From Cucumis sativus (Eukaryota; Streptophyta; Magnoliopsida; Cucurbitales; Cucurbitaceae), in NCBI RefSeq assembly GCF_000004075.3, contig NC_026661.2, positions 2,170,001 through 2,234,000 on the forward strand: a stretch of DNA of 64,000 bases, written 5' to 3'. The notes under the pieces were generated by a model. It was not told the origin of the DNA and searched no databases. It saw only the letters and a program-made list of their open reading frames with translations. Positions 12,836-26,459 of this stretch are shown here, one piece after another (position 1 is the first letter of the stretch; each line of letters begins with the position of its first letter). The position numbers and the translations under genes are program-made.

Positions 12836-15200
12836 GAGCAAAACCTCGAATATGAATGATAGAGTCTTCAAATTTCTGAAAGTAAACAAGGAAAATTTTC
12901 AAATAAAGGAGGTAATGGGGTTTCAACTTCATGTGTGGCAATTTAAAATTTTAGATTTTTTTTCTCATTTTTCTTTTTTAAAAACGTATCAAATGGTTTA
13001 AATAAAACGGTCCACCAATATATTTTTCTAAACGTATAATATACCAACATACTATCTAAAAAATATAGTATCAAATGATCAAATCAGATATATTGAAAAT
13101 ATTGCATGTACGACCATATACTTTACTATAAAACTTATTTAATTCGTTATTTCGAAAGAAAAAAAGATTGAATAAATAAAGAAGACTTCTCCAAATTTGC
13201 AATTTTCCTCCAATTCACCAATATATAGAGAATGGGTTTTTCTTTAGTTCAAGCAAAAGGCCCACCATGTCTTCTTAACCTCACTAAAATTTGGGCTTAT
13301 ATATTGACATATTCAAGCCCATTAATCAACTATAGTTCCTCTTTTCCTTTCTTTTTCCATAATTTATTTTAAATAGATTTTAATAAAAAGGACACACATT
13401 GTTTAGAGAAGAATATGATAATCGTGGATTTATTAAGGGGCCAAAAGAGGCACGTGTCTCCTTATATTATCGGTTTTTGTATTTTAATATTAATTTTGAA
13501 GTGTCATATTATAATATTTTATTTTATCCAAATTTTGATTCTAATGTAGCGACTGTGCTTTCATTGCAAAACCACCCGCTCAAGACTCCAAATATCAATT
13601 TTATTGACAAATTTCAATAACGTCATAAAAATAATTTTTTAAAAAGAGAAACAAAACCGTGACTTATTTTCTAGTCGTCGTTTGTTATCTAATAAATATT
13701 TTTAAAAAAATGCAACTAAATTAGTGATCTAAATTTCTACTCTCCTAACAATATTCCATAAAAAAATTATTATTCTTTTCTTTTTTTTCTTTTCCTTTTT
13801 TTGATGCAATTTTTAAATTCACACTTACATTACAAAAAAATATATAAAAATTGCTAGTCGAAAAATATATGAAAATTGCTAGTTTTTTCTTTATTGCTAC
13901 AAATATACTAGTGAATGTTATTAAAGCATCAGTGAAACGTCGATATATTTTTTAAACACTTTTTAATGTGTTTATTATATAGTGCCTAGTGCTTTTCTAT
14001 ATAAAATTTCTACGTCAACATTGAATAAGATTGGATGAAAGTATGAAAGATAAACAAATAACTTATTTCATTAAATTATTGAAGATATTAAAGAGAATTA
14101 TATTTTACTAAGACTTGGTAGGGCTCAAATGTGAGAATGAGGATTAGATGATTCTAAGATTTGATCTTTTATTTATTATTTTCTTTTAGTTTTGAACATT
14201 ATTTTAAATAAGTTGTTTTAGTTTTGAGTTAAGAAATATTATATTAGTTGCTTATATTTTTTTTTATTAAAAAAATGGTTAATTAGCATGAAAATAGATA
14301 ATACCAAATCACGTGTCATATATGTAAGCATAAAAAATTTAGTATTTGAAACGTATTTGTTATATTTTTAGTACAATAATTATACGGTTGGAGGATTATG
14401 CAAATTACTTAAATTCATTTTGACGTCATTATGTAGAGATACATCATCATGCATATTTGAAACTTTCACAATTTTGTAACGGATGTTACTCAATATTTTG
14501 TTAGTACTAATATTACTTTATTTAAATATTTATTCTATATTTATATAAATATTAAATTATTTAGTCTCTAATATGTTAAACAAAATTATGAACTTTCCAT
14601 TTTACATACAATGGGTTTCACAAAAAAAAAAAATTTAAATTTGATATACAATTGAATCTTGAAAATTTCAATTTAGTAAGTAATTAGTTTTAACTTTTTT
14701 GAAAAACCATCAAATGTTTGAATTATTAGATGACACAAAGCTAAAATATATAATAGAAGATATAGTTTTTTGAATTGAATTTGTTTATAAATCAAATTTG
14801 TAAGAAACATATTCATATAAACTTGAAACTTGAAAGCACGAAAACAAATGAAACTATATGGAATTGTGTAGTAGTTTAACGTAATAGTTGACCGTTTCAA
14901 AAGAAAGAAAGAAAAAGGAAAAAGTTAGAAAGAAGACAGGGAGAGCGAGGAAGAAGAAGAAGCTTCTGCAACTTCCTAGACTAAAGTCGTCAAACGGGTA
15001 TTCTTTGCTTTCAATTCAAATTTTAAACACAAAGATTTACAATAATAATGCCCCCGCAATTCTCTGCGCTAATTCCCCCTCCCCCGCTTTGAATTTTTCA
15101 AATCCCACATTCTTTCTCTCTTCCTTTTTCCAAAAACAATCTATCCAATCCATTTCTTTCTTTTTGCTCCCTCTTTCGAGCATTTCGGATCACCACATAG

Positions 15201-15226
15201 CTCTCTCTCTCTCTCTCTCTCTCTCT
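15201..15226 (+). repeat. (CT)n tract in the RhoGDI 5' leader
   Basis: Thirteen CT dinucleotides in the pyrimidine-rich region 310-340 bp before the RhoGDI start codon. Such CT runs are common in plant core promoters and 5' leaders. Confidence 0.85.
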
Positions 15227-15537
15227 TTTGGTTTGAACTTCAAACCTCATAGTTTAATTCAACGCCCATTTCCTGTTTTCCCCTCTGTTGACGGTTTTTC
15301 TCGTTCTGCTTCTTCTTCATTTCGCTTCTTTTCCTCTTTTCCCTTTCTGGGTTTTGTTCGTATCTACACCACAAAGAAGAAACCCACCCCTGTTTTCGTC
15401 CCCTTCTTTCAATTTCTTTACTGGGTTTTCTCATATGGGATTGAATCAGTAATTAGTGCTCTCTATATGATCTAGCTCGTGGGGTTTTCTTCTTTCTGGA
15501 TTTTCTTTTGTTTCTTTGTCTTGGTGTAACCCTTTTA

Positions 15538-17793
15538 ATGTCTTTGGCTGTTGGGGCTGCCTCAAATTCCAAGAACATGGGGTTTGATGAGAATCGTGAG
15601 GAGGGAGGTGCATTGGATAACCATGGGAATGAGAATGAAGCTACTGAGAAGATTTCAAGGCAAATGAGTGAAACTTCTCTCTCTGCAACTGAGGATGAGA
15701 CTGATGATGAAGGAAGTAATATTGAGTTGGGGCCTCAACGCACATTGAAAGAAGAGCTTGAAAAAGATAAGGTTAATCTTTGTTCTTGTTTCTCACATTT
15801 GATTCGAGATTGTATTGTAATAAGTTTTCTTTGTGCTTGTCAAGTGTATAACTATTGTTTCTGTTGTTTTGTGGTATGTAAGTTTAGGATGATGAGAGTC
15901 TTAGGAGGTGGAAGGAGCAGCTTCTTGGAGCTGTGGATTTAGAAAATGCTGGAGGTAATTATAATTTAAAATTCTTCCTAGTTTTGTAGATTGATTTCAC
16001 TTTCTTTGATCATTTCAAAATTTAGTGTTTGGTTCTGAAATGCTTCTATGGAATTATCTTGGGGTATTTGCAGCCATGTTTTTCCCTTAAAAGAGAAAGT
16101 TGTTATTGTATCTCTTCTTTTTGGTTTTGTTTTTCAGTTCCATTTCTTATGTATTTTGTAGAAACTCTTGAGCCAGAGGTGAAGATTCTAAGTCTTTCAA
16201 TAGTGTCTCCAGAGAGACCAGATTTAGTTCTTCCCATTCCCGAGGACGGGAATCCAAAAGGATTGTGGTTTACCCTAAAAGAAGGCAGCCGTTACAGCCT
16301 GAAATTCTCCTTCCAAGTGACTAACAACATTGTTGCTGGCCTCAAGTACACCAACACTGTTTGGAAAACTGGTGTCAAAGGTTTTTTTCTCTATCTGATT
16401 CGCCTCTTCGTTAATATAAGTTCGTGTTTCGATTGCCTGACTGATGATGACTTTTGTAATCTTGTATGTTTCAGTTGATAGCGCCAAAGAGATGCTTGGA
16501 ACTTTCAGTCCCCAGCTAGAGACCTACACTCATGTAATGCCAGAGGATACCACACCCTCCGGCATGTTCGCCCGTGGATCGTATTCAGCAAGATCTAAGG
16601 TCAGTTTGTTTTTTTTTAAACACTAGAAGTCCTCTGACGTTGTCACTTAACAATGCCTAAGGCTCTAGCATTTTCAAGTGGGGTAGTGTTTGGTTTTTTC
16701 TCCTTATTCCACATATCATAACCTCTTGGGCATAGTTTGAAAGATGCCAACTTCCGAGGAATCATCGGTAATACACATGACATCATCTGGTTTTAAGAGA
16801 ACAATCTATGGCGCCATAACATTGATATTCCTTTGTCTGCATAGTCAAATGAGTTCTAACTTCTCTAGGGCTCTCAAACTAGAATCAATATTCAATTCCC
16901 GATTTTCAACCGAACGAAGCTATAAGCATAACCCATAAATTTCTTTAACCTTTCCAAGCTATATCTAACTCTATTTTGATGATATTTTTTCCCAGCTAGC
17001 ATGAAACTAAGCATCATTGAGGTTCCTTTTTGATTTCCATGCAATAATAGCTACAGTGCTTAAAAACAAAGAACCCTTTTACCATTCTCATAATTAAAGA
17101 AGTTTTACATTATTCCCATCCCAAGTCTTCATTGCTGTCCAAATCACGTGGCCCATTAAGTCCATTAATTGATTCCTGTTGTGCTGGCTGGCCTTTCTTT
17201 CCTAAGGGACATGGCCCATGTTCTTCTGTATAACATATGCTTTACAAAATGTGTACTTTCATCTTGAATGTTTTCTGAATTCCCCCTCTTCTAAATCAAA
17301 ATCATCACCACCTTGCATAAAAAAAAAAAAAAAAAGCAAAGCCCTTTCTTTTCCATGACTTGACTGTTCTTTTGACAAACCTTCTTCTCGAAAACCTTCC
17401 TTGTTCCCATAATTTTTCTTTTAATGAATACCCTTTCATTCCACGATGAAGTTCATCAAAATCAGAAACAAATGACAGATCTATTCAGTCTCTTTCAAAC
17501 GGATCCTCCCCCTCTCCCTGCATTTATCAAGCTCAATAAAGGGTTAGATACAAAAATATTCAACTTCCAAACTGAACTTTTATTTCTCTCATCAGAAAAA
17601 TGAGGATTCTCTCCATTGTGCTAGCTTCATATCGTGCATAAAAACGAAGTAGCATTTGCCTCTATGTTTGTATTTGTAGTTGTAAATGAATTGTAAATCT
17701 TTTTGTGTATGGCAGTTTCTTGATGATGATAACAAGTGTTACTTGGAAATTAACTACACATTTGACATCAGAAAGGACTGGGCAGCAACATAA
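15538..17793 (+). CDS. GDI1: Rho GDP-dissociation inhibitor (240 aa)
   Basis: Five coding exons join in frame: 15538-15771, 15888-15954, 16162-16380, 16475-16599 and 17716-17793. Residues 1-70 are a variable acidic, disordered N-terminus containing SRQMSETSLSATEDETDDE. Then come the regulatory helix (LEKDKDDESLRRWKEQLLG) and the immunoglobulin-like domain, with PNG/KGLWFTLKEGS, NTVWKTGVKVD, AKEMLGTFSPQ and PSGMFARGSYSAR. It ends YLEINYTFDIRKDWAAT. These are the hallmarks of plant RhoGDIs (Arabidopsis SCN1/GDI1 group), and 240 residues is normal for the family. Known role of the family: extracting prenylated ROP GTPases from membranes and holding them GDP-bound in the cytosol, which confines polar growth. 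The start chosen is the first ATG giving the typical MSL- beginning. Intron 4 is unusually long (1.1 kb); the others are about 100-200 bp. The frame looks intact. Confidence 0.96.
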
Positions 17794-20700
17794 AGGCAAT
17801 GATTTGTGGGCATTAGGAGCAGTGCTGCGTTCTTGGCTTAAGCAATCAAATCCCCATCATCCAGCTGATTAGCTGATGTTCTGAAAACTGCCAATTTTAG
17901 TAAATTAATGTCTTTTAATTACATGTAATTATAATTAAGGCCAACAAATATTATGTTAATTACTAGGTTTACGCTGCATCCAAACTCTTGCAAGTTTTCA
18001 ATGTATTGGGATGTTGGAGAAGGAGATGAATGAACGGGGAAAAAAAGGAATATATTGAGATATCTTGTTTGATGGCCCCTCTAATAAAAGGTGTGTTTGG
18101 CCTTCCACCTTTTTTTTACCCATTTTCTTTTTTCACATGTTTGAATCACATCATATATAAAATTACAAAAAAAAAAAATTATAGTTGGGTTGGTGGGCTG
18201 GTTTTCTTTTTTCCATCTTTTGTAATACAAAATTTTATATTACTTGAACAAATTGACACATACATACATATCAAGGTTTTAGGTTTATATAGAATCGGGT
18301 TGGGTCAAGTCAATCCAACTTTTTTTTTTCAAAACTTTCTAATCCAATGTAAAATTGAACCTAACTTTTACCGTCTTTTTTTTTTCAAAACTTTCTAATC
18401 CAATGTAAAATTGAACCCAACTTTTACCGTTTAGTTTGAGTAATCCGAGTTAGTCTCTAAACAAGAATATGAGGACTTTAAAATCGATTTTTTTTCGAGA
18501 TAAAAATAAAATAATCATTAGGAAAAAAAAAGAAAAAAAGAAAAGAACAAGTGGTGGAGGTAGAGAAGGAAACAGGCTGTGTTGGTTTGGTTGTTTGTGA
18601 CTATTTCTGACAGATTTGAACCCTAAGTGAAAATTCCAAACAATCTTATTTTTAGTCTCTTCTCACCAATACTAGATCATTACCTTTTACCCTCCATTCC
18701 TTTTTTTTCTTCTCTATATATTCATTCTTCTTTTTCAAAAGTATATTATATATATTGTATTTATGATCATACTTTAGTTATCATATTAATGTATTAAAGC
18801 AAAATAACAAAACAAAAAATAGACAGTTTATTAATATGGGAAGATTAAGAGGAATAGGGCATATTCATTTGTTTAGCTCAAACACCAGCAAATATGTTAG
18901 ATTCTTCTTGACATTGCTTCCACATCTTCCAACCCTCTTCTATACATTTTTTAAATCTTATTTTACCAACTCTACTTATTTTATAAAATCCCAAAAGGAA
19001 ATAATTTATTTTATGTCACATACTTTAGTTTCAATCAAATTTTGGTGTTTTAGGCCAATTTTCTCCAAACACACAAATGGAGAGTAATTAACTAAGTCTT
19101 CATTTTTGTCTCGACTTTTAATTTTGTTGCTAAGAGCTTTTAATGTAGTGAAGTTTGTTTTGATGTCATCTAAATGAATGTCAATTTTCATTGTCGAGCT
19201 AAACTCGCTTTAAACATGTAATTTGTTATTGAATCAAACTTACTTTGTTATCAACCTATACTTCTTTAAATAATTTTTTTAAAAAAATATGTTTATTTTA
19301 AAAGATTAAAATTAATAATTTAAATGGATAAGGATGGATATGAACTTTTTTTTCCACTTAAATAATATTCTTCTTAATTTTATAATAGTTTTAAATGACA
19401 AAACTACTAAAAATATTTATAAAGGTAAATATATAAAAGTTTTGTCCATCAATAATAGATTTTGATAGAACATTACTAAAATTTTACTGTCTATTAAAGT
19501 TTATCACTAATTAACCATAAAATTTTGCTATATTTGTTAATATTTTTTATTCATAAACTATTGAAAATGACATAAAAAATTTTAAGATGAAACATTTCAA
19601 AGTTGGAAGATATTTTTAAAACAAAATCTGATTTTCAACCAAACTTGTAATTTGGAGTTTTTCTTTTTAAAAGAAGTTTAAAGAGTTTTTTATTTTGAAA
19701 TTTTAGGAGTAATTTCATAACAAAATATTGAAAAATTATGATAAAATTTCAGATTCTATCCTACATTGAGCTTATTCTCGGTTATAACTTTGATTTATAT
19801 TGTTATATTTGAGAATAACCACAAAGTATTGGGTCAAATTTAAGCCTATTTATTATTACTAAATCTAACGATTATAAGAAGAAGCAATTTGTTTTCCACC
19901 TATATGAAAAAGGAAAACAATATAATGCATCACTTTCTTGGGAAAATGAAAAATTCTTAATAGTAACATTAGGGTACACCGACACATTATTCAAACTCTT
20001 CTAAAACACATCTCTATCTCTTTAAATTCATATATAGTTTAAAAAATAACTTTACTAATTTCGATTTCACACAAAAACAATCTTTATTTACAAGTAATCA
20101 AACCCTAAATTACAATTTTGGTTTAAAAAAATATTATAGTCATACATCAATAACATAACATATAATGCGATAATAAAACAACTTAATTTATCTATATCTG
20201 AATTAATTGAAAGTATATATTAATTATTAGTAGTGAGACATATGTATGTGAAATTGGATTTAAGAGTTTAAAATAAGTTGAAATTAGGTTGTTGTAGTAG
20301 TCTGTTAGGACTCTAATTGGATTACTTAATTACACAAACTAATATTGAAATTGATGATGTTATTAATTTCTTATATACAAATTTATTATCCCAACACACA
20401 ACAAAGAGTCATATATGGAACATGAAAAAAGCAAGATAAAAATGAATGAGGCAGTTAATGAGATTTAAAATGAGTAATATTGAGAAAATGAAAAGACATG
20501 AGAGATGATTTGATACATATGAAATAGAAATTGTTTCCAAATCAATGATTAATAGTTAATAGGATGGATGGAATTATTAAAATGGGGATTTAATTTGGGA
20601 GGTATGGGATCAATGATTAAATAAGGGTGTGGGTTAATGGGTCACAACTTCTTCTTCCCATCCTATTTCCTTCCTCAAAAACACATCATTTTAATTAATT

Positions 20701-21820
20701 AGCTGGCTAAATTATAAAATTATAAAATTAAGTAATTAACTAATTGAATAAAAAAAAAAAAGAAAAGAAAAAGAGATTTGATAATCACACTTCTCCAAAT
20801 AATAAGCATATAAGCATGAGGTGGCTGTCACCGACGATTAGGTTGTTCATATTTTCTTTCTTCTAATTAACTCTTCCCCCTAATTGTCAAATATATAATT
20901 TAATGGGTTGAATTCATAACTTGTTTTAATTAAATACCTAATTGTGTTGGGAATTATTTTCAAATTTAGGGGAAGAGAGAGTGAATGAATTTGGATTAGA
21001 AACAACCGTGATAGATGGGAACGGCGGAAACAACCGTGAGAGGGCGGGGAGAGGTGGAGGTCGGAGTTCCCTTCATTTTCATTTTCTCCTCTCACCATAT
21101 TTTCATTAATTTCTCCTTCTCTGGATCTTTTTCCTTTTTCTTATATAATAATTTTACCATTGAGGCCACCACTCTTTCGTGAATATAAAATTCATAAATA
21201 CCATTATTAACTTTTACTTCCTCACCTCCTTTTAATAATATATATAAAAAGGAAAAATGTCTATCCCTATTTATTATTAATAAAATTTAAGATTTTGTTA
21301 TATTTTGTCTTTTTTTTTTTAATCTTTAGTTATCAATTTTTAATGACCCTAAAAATATAAAAGGGAATTAAGTTAATTCTTATGTTATTTTTTTAAAGAA
21401 CTGCCTTTCTATTCATTTGGTAAAGTTTACAAATGCTGTTGACTTTAGCAAAGAGGAAAAGGAATGCAACATTAGTTGTAGTTATTTTTCTACTTTTCTA
21501 TTAAAATATACCTTAAGATCTAACTTAAATCAACGTTAAGAAATGTCAAAACAAGGTGACTTTGGTATTATTGTTAAAAAAAGAAGGTGAAGATAACTTG
21601 AATTTAGTTTGATTGTTATATTATTGAACTAAAAAGGGTTGTTTTTTTTTTGACAAAGTAAAAAAAATGTTGGAGATAATGGAGTTGATGGGGGGGGTAG
21701 AGTGTAAGGTTGGGTTTAGGAGGAAGAAGGAAAAGAAAAGAAAAAATGAATTAGTTCAAATGTGATTAAGAAAGACTACCCTACATGTCCCACTTCTTAA
21801 GAAAAAGCCTTCCCAATAAA
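17794..21820. other. RhoGDI 3' flank and gene-free spacer, 4 kb
   Basis: The RhoGDI 3' UTR probably ends within about 200-250 bp. The rest is AT-rich with no supportable gene, apart from a 56-bp tandem duplication at 18320. A minus-strand frame of 72 codons at 20880-21098 starts in a locally GC-rich patch but degenerates into AT-driven sequence. Confidence 0.65.
18320..18431 (+). repeat. Two tandem 56-bp units
   Basis: Units 18320-18375 and 18376-18431 each run from a ten-T tract through 'caaaactttctaatccaatg' to 'ttttaccgt'. They are nearly identical (one visible substitution, cctaac versus cccaac, plus the last base). Confidence 0.93.
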
Positions 21821-22656
21821 GTATGGTTTTTTTATGTCTAAGGAAGATCCCATCTCTTAGTTTATCACCCAATTACTGTCTCTCCTTCACCACCTCTTTG
21901 CTTTTTCTTCTCCTTTTCTTTAAATACTTGCTTCTATTTTCAATCCTTATTTGTATTTCTCATCTCCTCCTTCCCCATTATTTCTCTGTCAGGCCCCCCC
22001 TTCTCTCTTCCCTGCCCTGGTCAGTCTCTCTCTCATTCTTCTCGCTTTTTTTAATTTTTTTTTTTTTTTTTGCCTTTTTTACATTTGGGTTTTGCTTCTT
22101 ATCACCTCTACTGCATGCAACTGATCTAGATCTGGGTCTTTCTTACTTTTTTTTCTTCTTTTTGGGATTTGTTTAGTTGGGTTTTGTGGGAATGTGTGTG
22201 GCTGAAATGCTGATGGGACAATTTGCATTGTTTGCTTGTGTTTGTATGTCTTTCAATTTCTTTTTTCTTTTTGGTTTTACTGTTTGATTTACTTCTCTGG
22301 ATCTTAGAATGTGCTGTTTTCTTGTGTTCTGTGCTTGCATGTGTTTGTGCTCTGTTTTAGTTTCTTACTGAGCTTGTGAGATCTGGGTTTTGGAGGAACA
22401 AATACTTAAATTTGCTGAGTTTTGGGACTTGTTTTCTTTAGTTCTTGCTGAGATTTGGTGAATTTTGAGAGGTATATAACCTTTGTCAATGCATTTTATT
22501 GAAATTTTGATTCCTGCATGTGAACTTATTTGTGGAAATGTCACTGTGAACTTATGAAGCATCTCATCAATTTCACATTTTGATTTGTAAACCTACCTAA
22601 GTACCTAAGATCTGATCCAGGACACCTTTTTTTTCCTCTGCAGGAAGTTGTGGAAA

Positions 22657-23424
22657 ATGGGATTTTCCATGATTTTCACTGTTTGTAGTGCATTGTTGCT
22701 TCTGAGCTCTTCATCTGCCAATGCCCAAACAGCCAGCCCCCCCTCATTTAGCCCGACCCCGGCACCGGCGCCAGCCCCAGATTTTGTAAACCTCACAGAT
22801 CTGCTCACTGTAGCTGGTCCATTTCACACCTTCCTCAGTTACCTCCAGTCCACCAAAGCCATCGACACCTTCCAAAACCAAGCCAATAACACAGAGGAAG
22901 GAGTGACTATCTTTGTCCCAAAAGACAGCGCTTTCTCGGCACAAAAGAAACCGTCTCTCTCGAATCTCACCGCGGATCAACTCAAGTCTCTTATCCTATT
23001 TCATGGGTTGCCACATTACTATTCCCTTGCTGAGTTCAGGAACCTCAGCCTTCAGAACCCGATCCCAACGTTTGCCGGTGGGCAATACAGTTTGAACTTC
23101 ACAGACGTTTCTGGGACTATCCATATTGGCTCTGGCTGGACTAACACAAAGGTTAGTAGCAGTGTGCATTCAAGTGATCCTGTTGCTGTTTACCAAGTAG
23201 ACAAACTTCTGCTGCCTGAGGCAATCTTCGGAACTGATATTCCACCAACCCCGGCCCCAGCACCCGCACCTGATATCGCTCCTGCTGCTGACGCTCCTTC
23301 GGATGTTATTGATGGGAGGGCTGCTCCATCTTCAGAACCAAAGCCATCATCTTCCCATAGGATCATCAATTGGGGAATTTTGATTCACATTGTTTTGGGT
23401 ATCTCTGGTGGATTTTTGTTTTGA
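22657..23424 (+). CDS. FLA7: Fasciclin-like arabinogalactan protein, FLA7 type (255 aa)
   Basis: A single coding exon encodes 255 residues. Residues 1-23 form a signal peptide ending ANA. Residues 29-41 are a first Pro/Ala arabinogalactan motif (PTPAPAPAP). Residues 43-190 are one fasciclin domain, with the H1-like segment LLTVAGPFHTFL, the H2-like TIFVPKDSAFS and several N-glycosylation sequons. Residues 196-206 are a second PTPAPAPAP motif, followed by a Ser/Pro stretch. Residues 236-255 are the hydrophobic tail of a GPI-anchor signal. Length and order match Arabidopsis FLA7. The protein is predicted to sit at the outer plasma membrane and wall and to take part in adhesion or wall architecture; that is family knowledge. 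The start is the ATG giving MGFSMIF; a CTCTGCAG acceptor 13 bases upstream suggests a 5'-UTR intron of about 0.6 kb. Confidence 0.95.
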   Translation: MGFSMIFTVCSALLLLSSSSANAQTASPPSFSPTPAPAPAPDFVNLTDLLTVAGPFHTFLSYLQSTKAIDTFQNQANNTEEGVTIFVPKDSAFSAQKKPSLSNLTADQLKSLILFHGLPHYYSLAEFRNLSLQNPIPTFAGGQYSLNFTDVSGTIHIGSGWTNTKVSSSVHSSDPVAVYQVDKLLLPEAIFGTDIPPTPAPAPAPDIAPAADAPSDVIDGRAAPSSEPKPSSSHRIINWGILIHIVLGISGGFLF

Positions 23425-26400
23425 TTGTGATCAGAAATCCTACCATCCATTTATTACATTTATGAAAACTATATTGCCATTTTGTTTTGTTATTGATGTG
23501 AAGCTCCATTTTTTTATGAACATATATGTTGTTGGATTTGTGCATGAGAATTCCTATTGTGTGGTCTATAAATTATGACGGGGAAGGATTTTTGTTTTAC
23601 AGTTCAATGAATTCATCCTCTAATAAATATACCAATTCTTGTATTTTTATTGACAAAAATAACTTCATCTTTCCAACTTTGGTTTGTATATCTGTGATAT
23701 GGAATCCAATAAATTGTAATTAAGAACTCTTTGATAATTTGACTAAAATTCCCAAATCAGCCTGATTTTTTCCTAAAAGTAGATCAAATTTCTATTCTTC
23801 AAATGCTACACGAGATAGGAAGATCAAATTCCACTTGAATGAATGTTTTTAGCATTGCAATTCATGATTCAAAAAGCTCTTTTTGGCTAAACTTGAGGAA
23901 GACCAACGACTAAATTTGATTATCATAATCGGAATAAATCAACCCAATCTCTCAATACAACTCTCATTTAAATGATAAACCTAAAACATACTAAAATTAC
24001 ATTACAATTATTAAATCAAATCTAATTAATAATTTGATGCTTTCATGGTTCTTTCATCAATAAAATATAATTATTAAAATCTAATTAATAACTTGATGGT
24101 TCCATGGTTCTTTCATCCTAAATCATTTTCATTATGATCACACCACTCTAGAAATTAGAAAGATTTCTTTTACAAATTTTAAACTAATATCTAAGTTCTA
24201 TATTTAAAAATTTTAAAACTTATCATTTCCATGGAGTGGTTTTGAAAAAAATGAAAGTAATTTTTTTCATTATTTCAAAATCACTTTCGATTGTGTGTAT
24301 AACCGTAACGGTTTGAACTTACTCGAGCCTGGAAAAAGATGGGACCATTCCAAAGATTTGAAGAGTTGTAATTAATGAGGATGGAAATTTTGTGTGTATG
24401 ATTTGGTTATTGACATGGAAAGATGAAACCATGAAAAGGATGAGAAACTCCCCAACAAAAAGAATGAGACAAAGTGTGAAAAGAAATAAAAGAAAATGAA
24501 ATGAAAGAGTGTAAACTAAATCCAACTACATATTCACTTCAAATTGAAATAACCCCAACTTTCACAATACATCTACCAATTTTACCAACAAAATATATGT
24601 TCCATTAAACGAGTTTAACCATGTTAGGGTTTGATTTCCTTTATGCTCTAAACGTTGTAGGAAATAGGAAAACTAAATGTATGATAAGTACTATTTTTTT
24701 CGAGTTTGAAACTTTGAATTTTTGTACCCTCATTGCCTATTAATTAAGTTACCAATAACCTAACACGTGGGAGACTATAAAATCTACCATAAATATGTAG
24801 ACACTAATGTCTAATCGTATTGTAGCTAATATGAATAAATTTTAAGTTACAATAACCCAAATGATAATTTCACTAACAATAATGATTCTTCTTTCTGTTT
24901 TTTTCGTTCATCTCCAAGGAAATATGATCTAAAATTGAATGTTAAATCAATGGATTGGACAATGCACCTTGATCAAGACAAACATGTAAAAACAAGTATG
25001 TGCCTAAAGTGTTTCCATGTGTTGGTATTGTGCTGTGTCCAAACCGAACAAATATTTTGTCCACCAAAATATGACCTAAAATTATACCATGGAGTTATGT
25101 TTTTGTTGGTAATAAATAATTACACCAACACAATTAGATAATAGAAACTCAGTCTAAATGATTAAATCACTTTAAAGCTAAATTCATCAATTCAAACATA
25201 ATAACTAAGTCGATACGACACTTATTACCATTCTATAGTTCAATCTTTCCTTTCATAATTGTTTGAACTAAAAAAACGATTAAAAAGTTGAATTATTCTT
25301 TGCTTGCTTAGAAGAAAAATAGGAAGAATATTACACCTTCTCTATTTCTCTTTTCAATTTCATCAAATTTCTCATCCATATTCAAGAATAAATGACACTC
25401 AAAGAATGCGGATTGAATTAAAGTATAAAAATTGTAGATTAGCAAAAAATGTATAATTTCATCTTAAATATGAGAGTTGAATTTGTGTTGAAGATGAAGA
25501 ACAAGACATTCATGCATTAATTAATAGAAAGTAAAGGCACCCAAAGAGAGAGATTGCGTAATCATTAAGAAATTCATGAGAAAAGAGAGCGTAAGCAATG
25601 AATTTTCATTTTCAAAACTCTCCATAGAATGAAAACATGAAAGAATGAAAAAGGAAAGGTTGATTAAATTAAATCATATATGATTATTTATTATAATTAT
25701 ATATTTTGAGGCTTTCAGTGGCTGAATTTGGTTTTTGGTTCCCCATTTTTCTTGGTCTCTCTCAGCAGTTCCTCAAAACAAGCACGCCTTTCTCTCGTTT
25801 TCCTCGCCTATTCCTGTCCCTATTCCATTCGCCTTCTTCACACATCCTCATTCATTCCCACCACCTCTCTTTCACTCTTCACCATGACATTGCTTTTCTG
25901 ATTAATCTCTTTCTTCCATCTCGATTTTAGGACTTTTTCTCTAGGTACGATGTCTTTTCCCTTGCTCTTCATTGATTTTCCTTCTTTTCATCCAATTTGT
26001 TGTTTTCAGACTATTCCATGAATCCCCATGTTTTTGTGTGTTAGTATTCATGCATAGTTTGTTCAATTGCGTCTAAATTATGACTCTTTATTGTTTTTTC
26101 CTTTCTGGGTTTTCCTTATTTCCATTGAATTTGTTGATTTTACATTATTCGGTGAATCCCCAAGTATTGTGTTTGAACATTTGTGCATAGTATGTTGAAT
26201 TGCTTGTAGACTACGCCTCTTCAATTGGGTTTTGGTTGATTTTTCGTTTTATGGGATCTGTTGTTTTGTCAATGGTGATTATTTTTCCATGTTGGTTTCA
26301 TTGTGATTGGTGTGGTTTGTTTCATAGTTGTCTCTCATGTTTGTAGGATTGACCTTTATTGCTTTTGTGGACATCTCTGTGATTGGAATTTATTGTTTCA

Positions 26401-26459
26401 GTTCTTAGGAAGTGTTCTTTGTGTTGAGACTTAGAGATTCTGCCAAAAAAGAGTTGAAG
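23425..26459. other. FLA 3' flank, spacer and fimbrin leader
   Basis: The FLA7 3' UTR probably ends near the AATAAA-like motifs at about 23620-23710. AT-rich spacer follows, with no supportable gene. From about 25700 the strand becomes pyrimidine-rich, which fits the fimbrin promoter and 5' leader. CTCTAG|GTACGA at about 25944 and TTTCAG at about 26401 could bound a 5'-UTR intron (inference). Confidence 0.55.

Larger units (their letters stand above)
9670..15190. other. Gene-free AT-rich spacer, 5.5 kb
   Basis: No supportable gene is seen. It contains a LINE-like 3' motif (10364-10460) and an imperfect duplication (12671-12830). The last ~300 bases probably belong to the RhoGDI promoter and 5' leader. 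Confidence 0.65.

Noticed and set aside
14888-15475. 195-codon plus-strand frame upstream of RhoGDI
   Set aside because: Low-complexity Lys/Ser/Phe composition from poly-pyrimidine DNA including a (CT)n run. It is best explained as RhoGDI promoter and 5' leader.
20880-21098. 72-codon minus-strand frame starting MVRGENENEGN
   Set aside because: The first ~30 codons sit in a GC-richer patch, but the rest is AT-driven and no family is recognised. It was not strong enough to call a gene.
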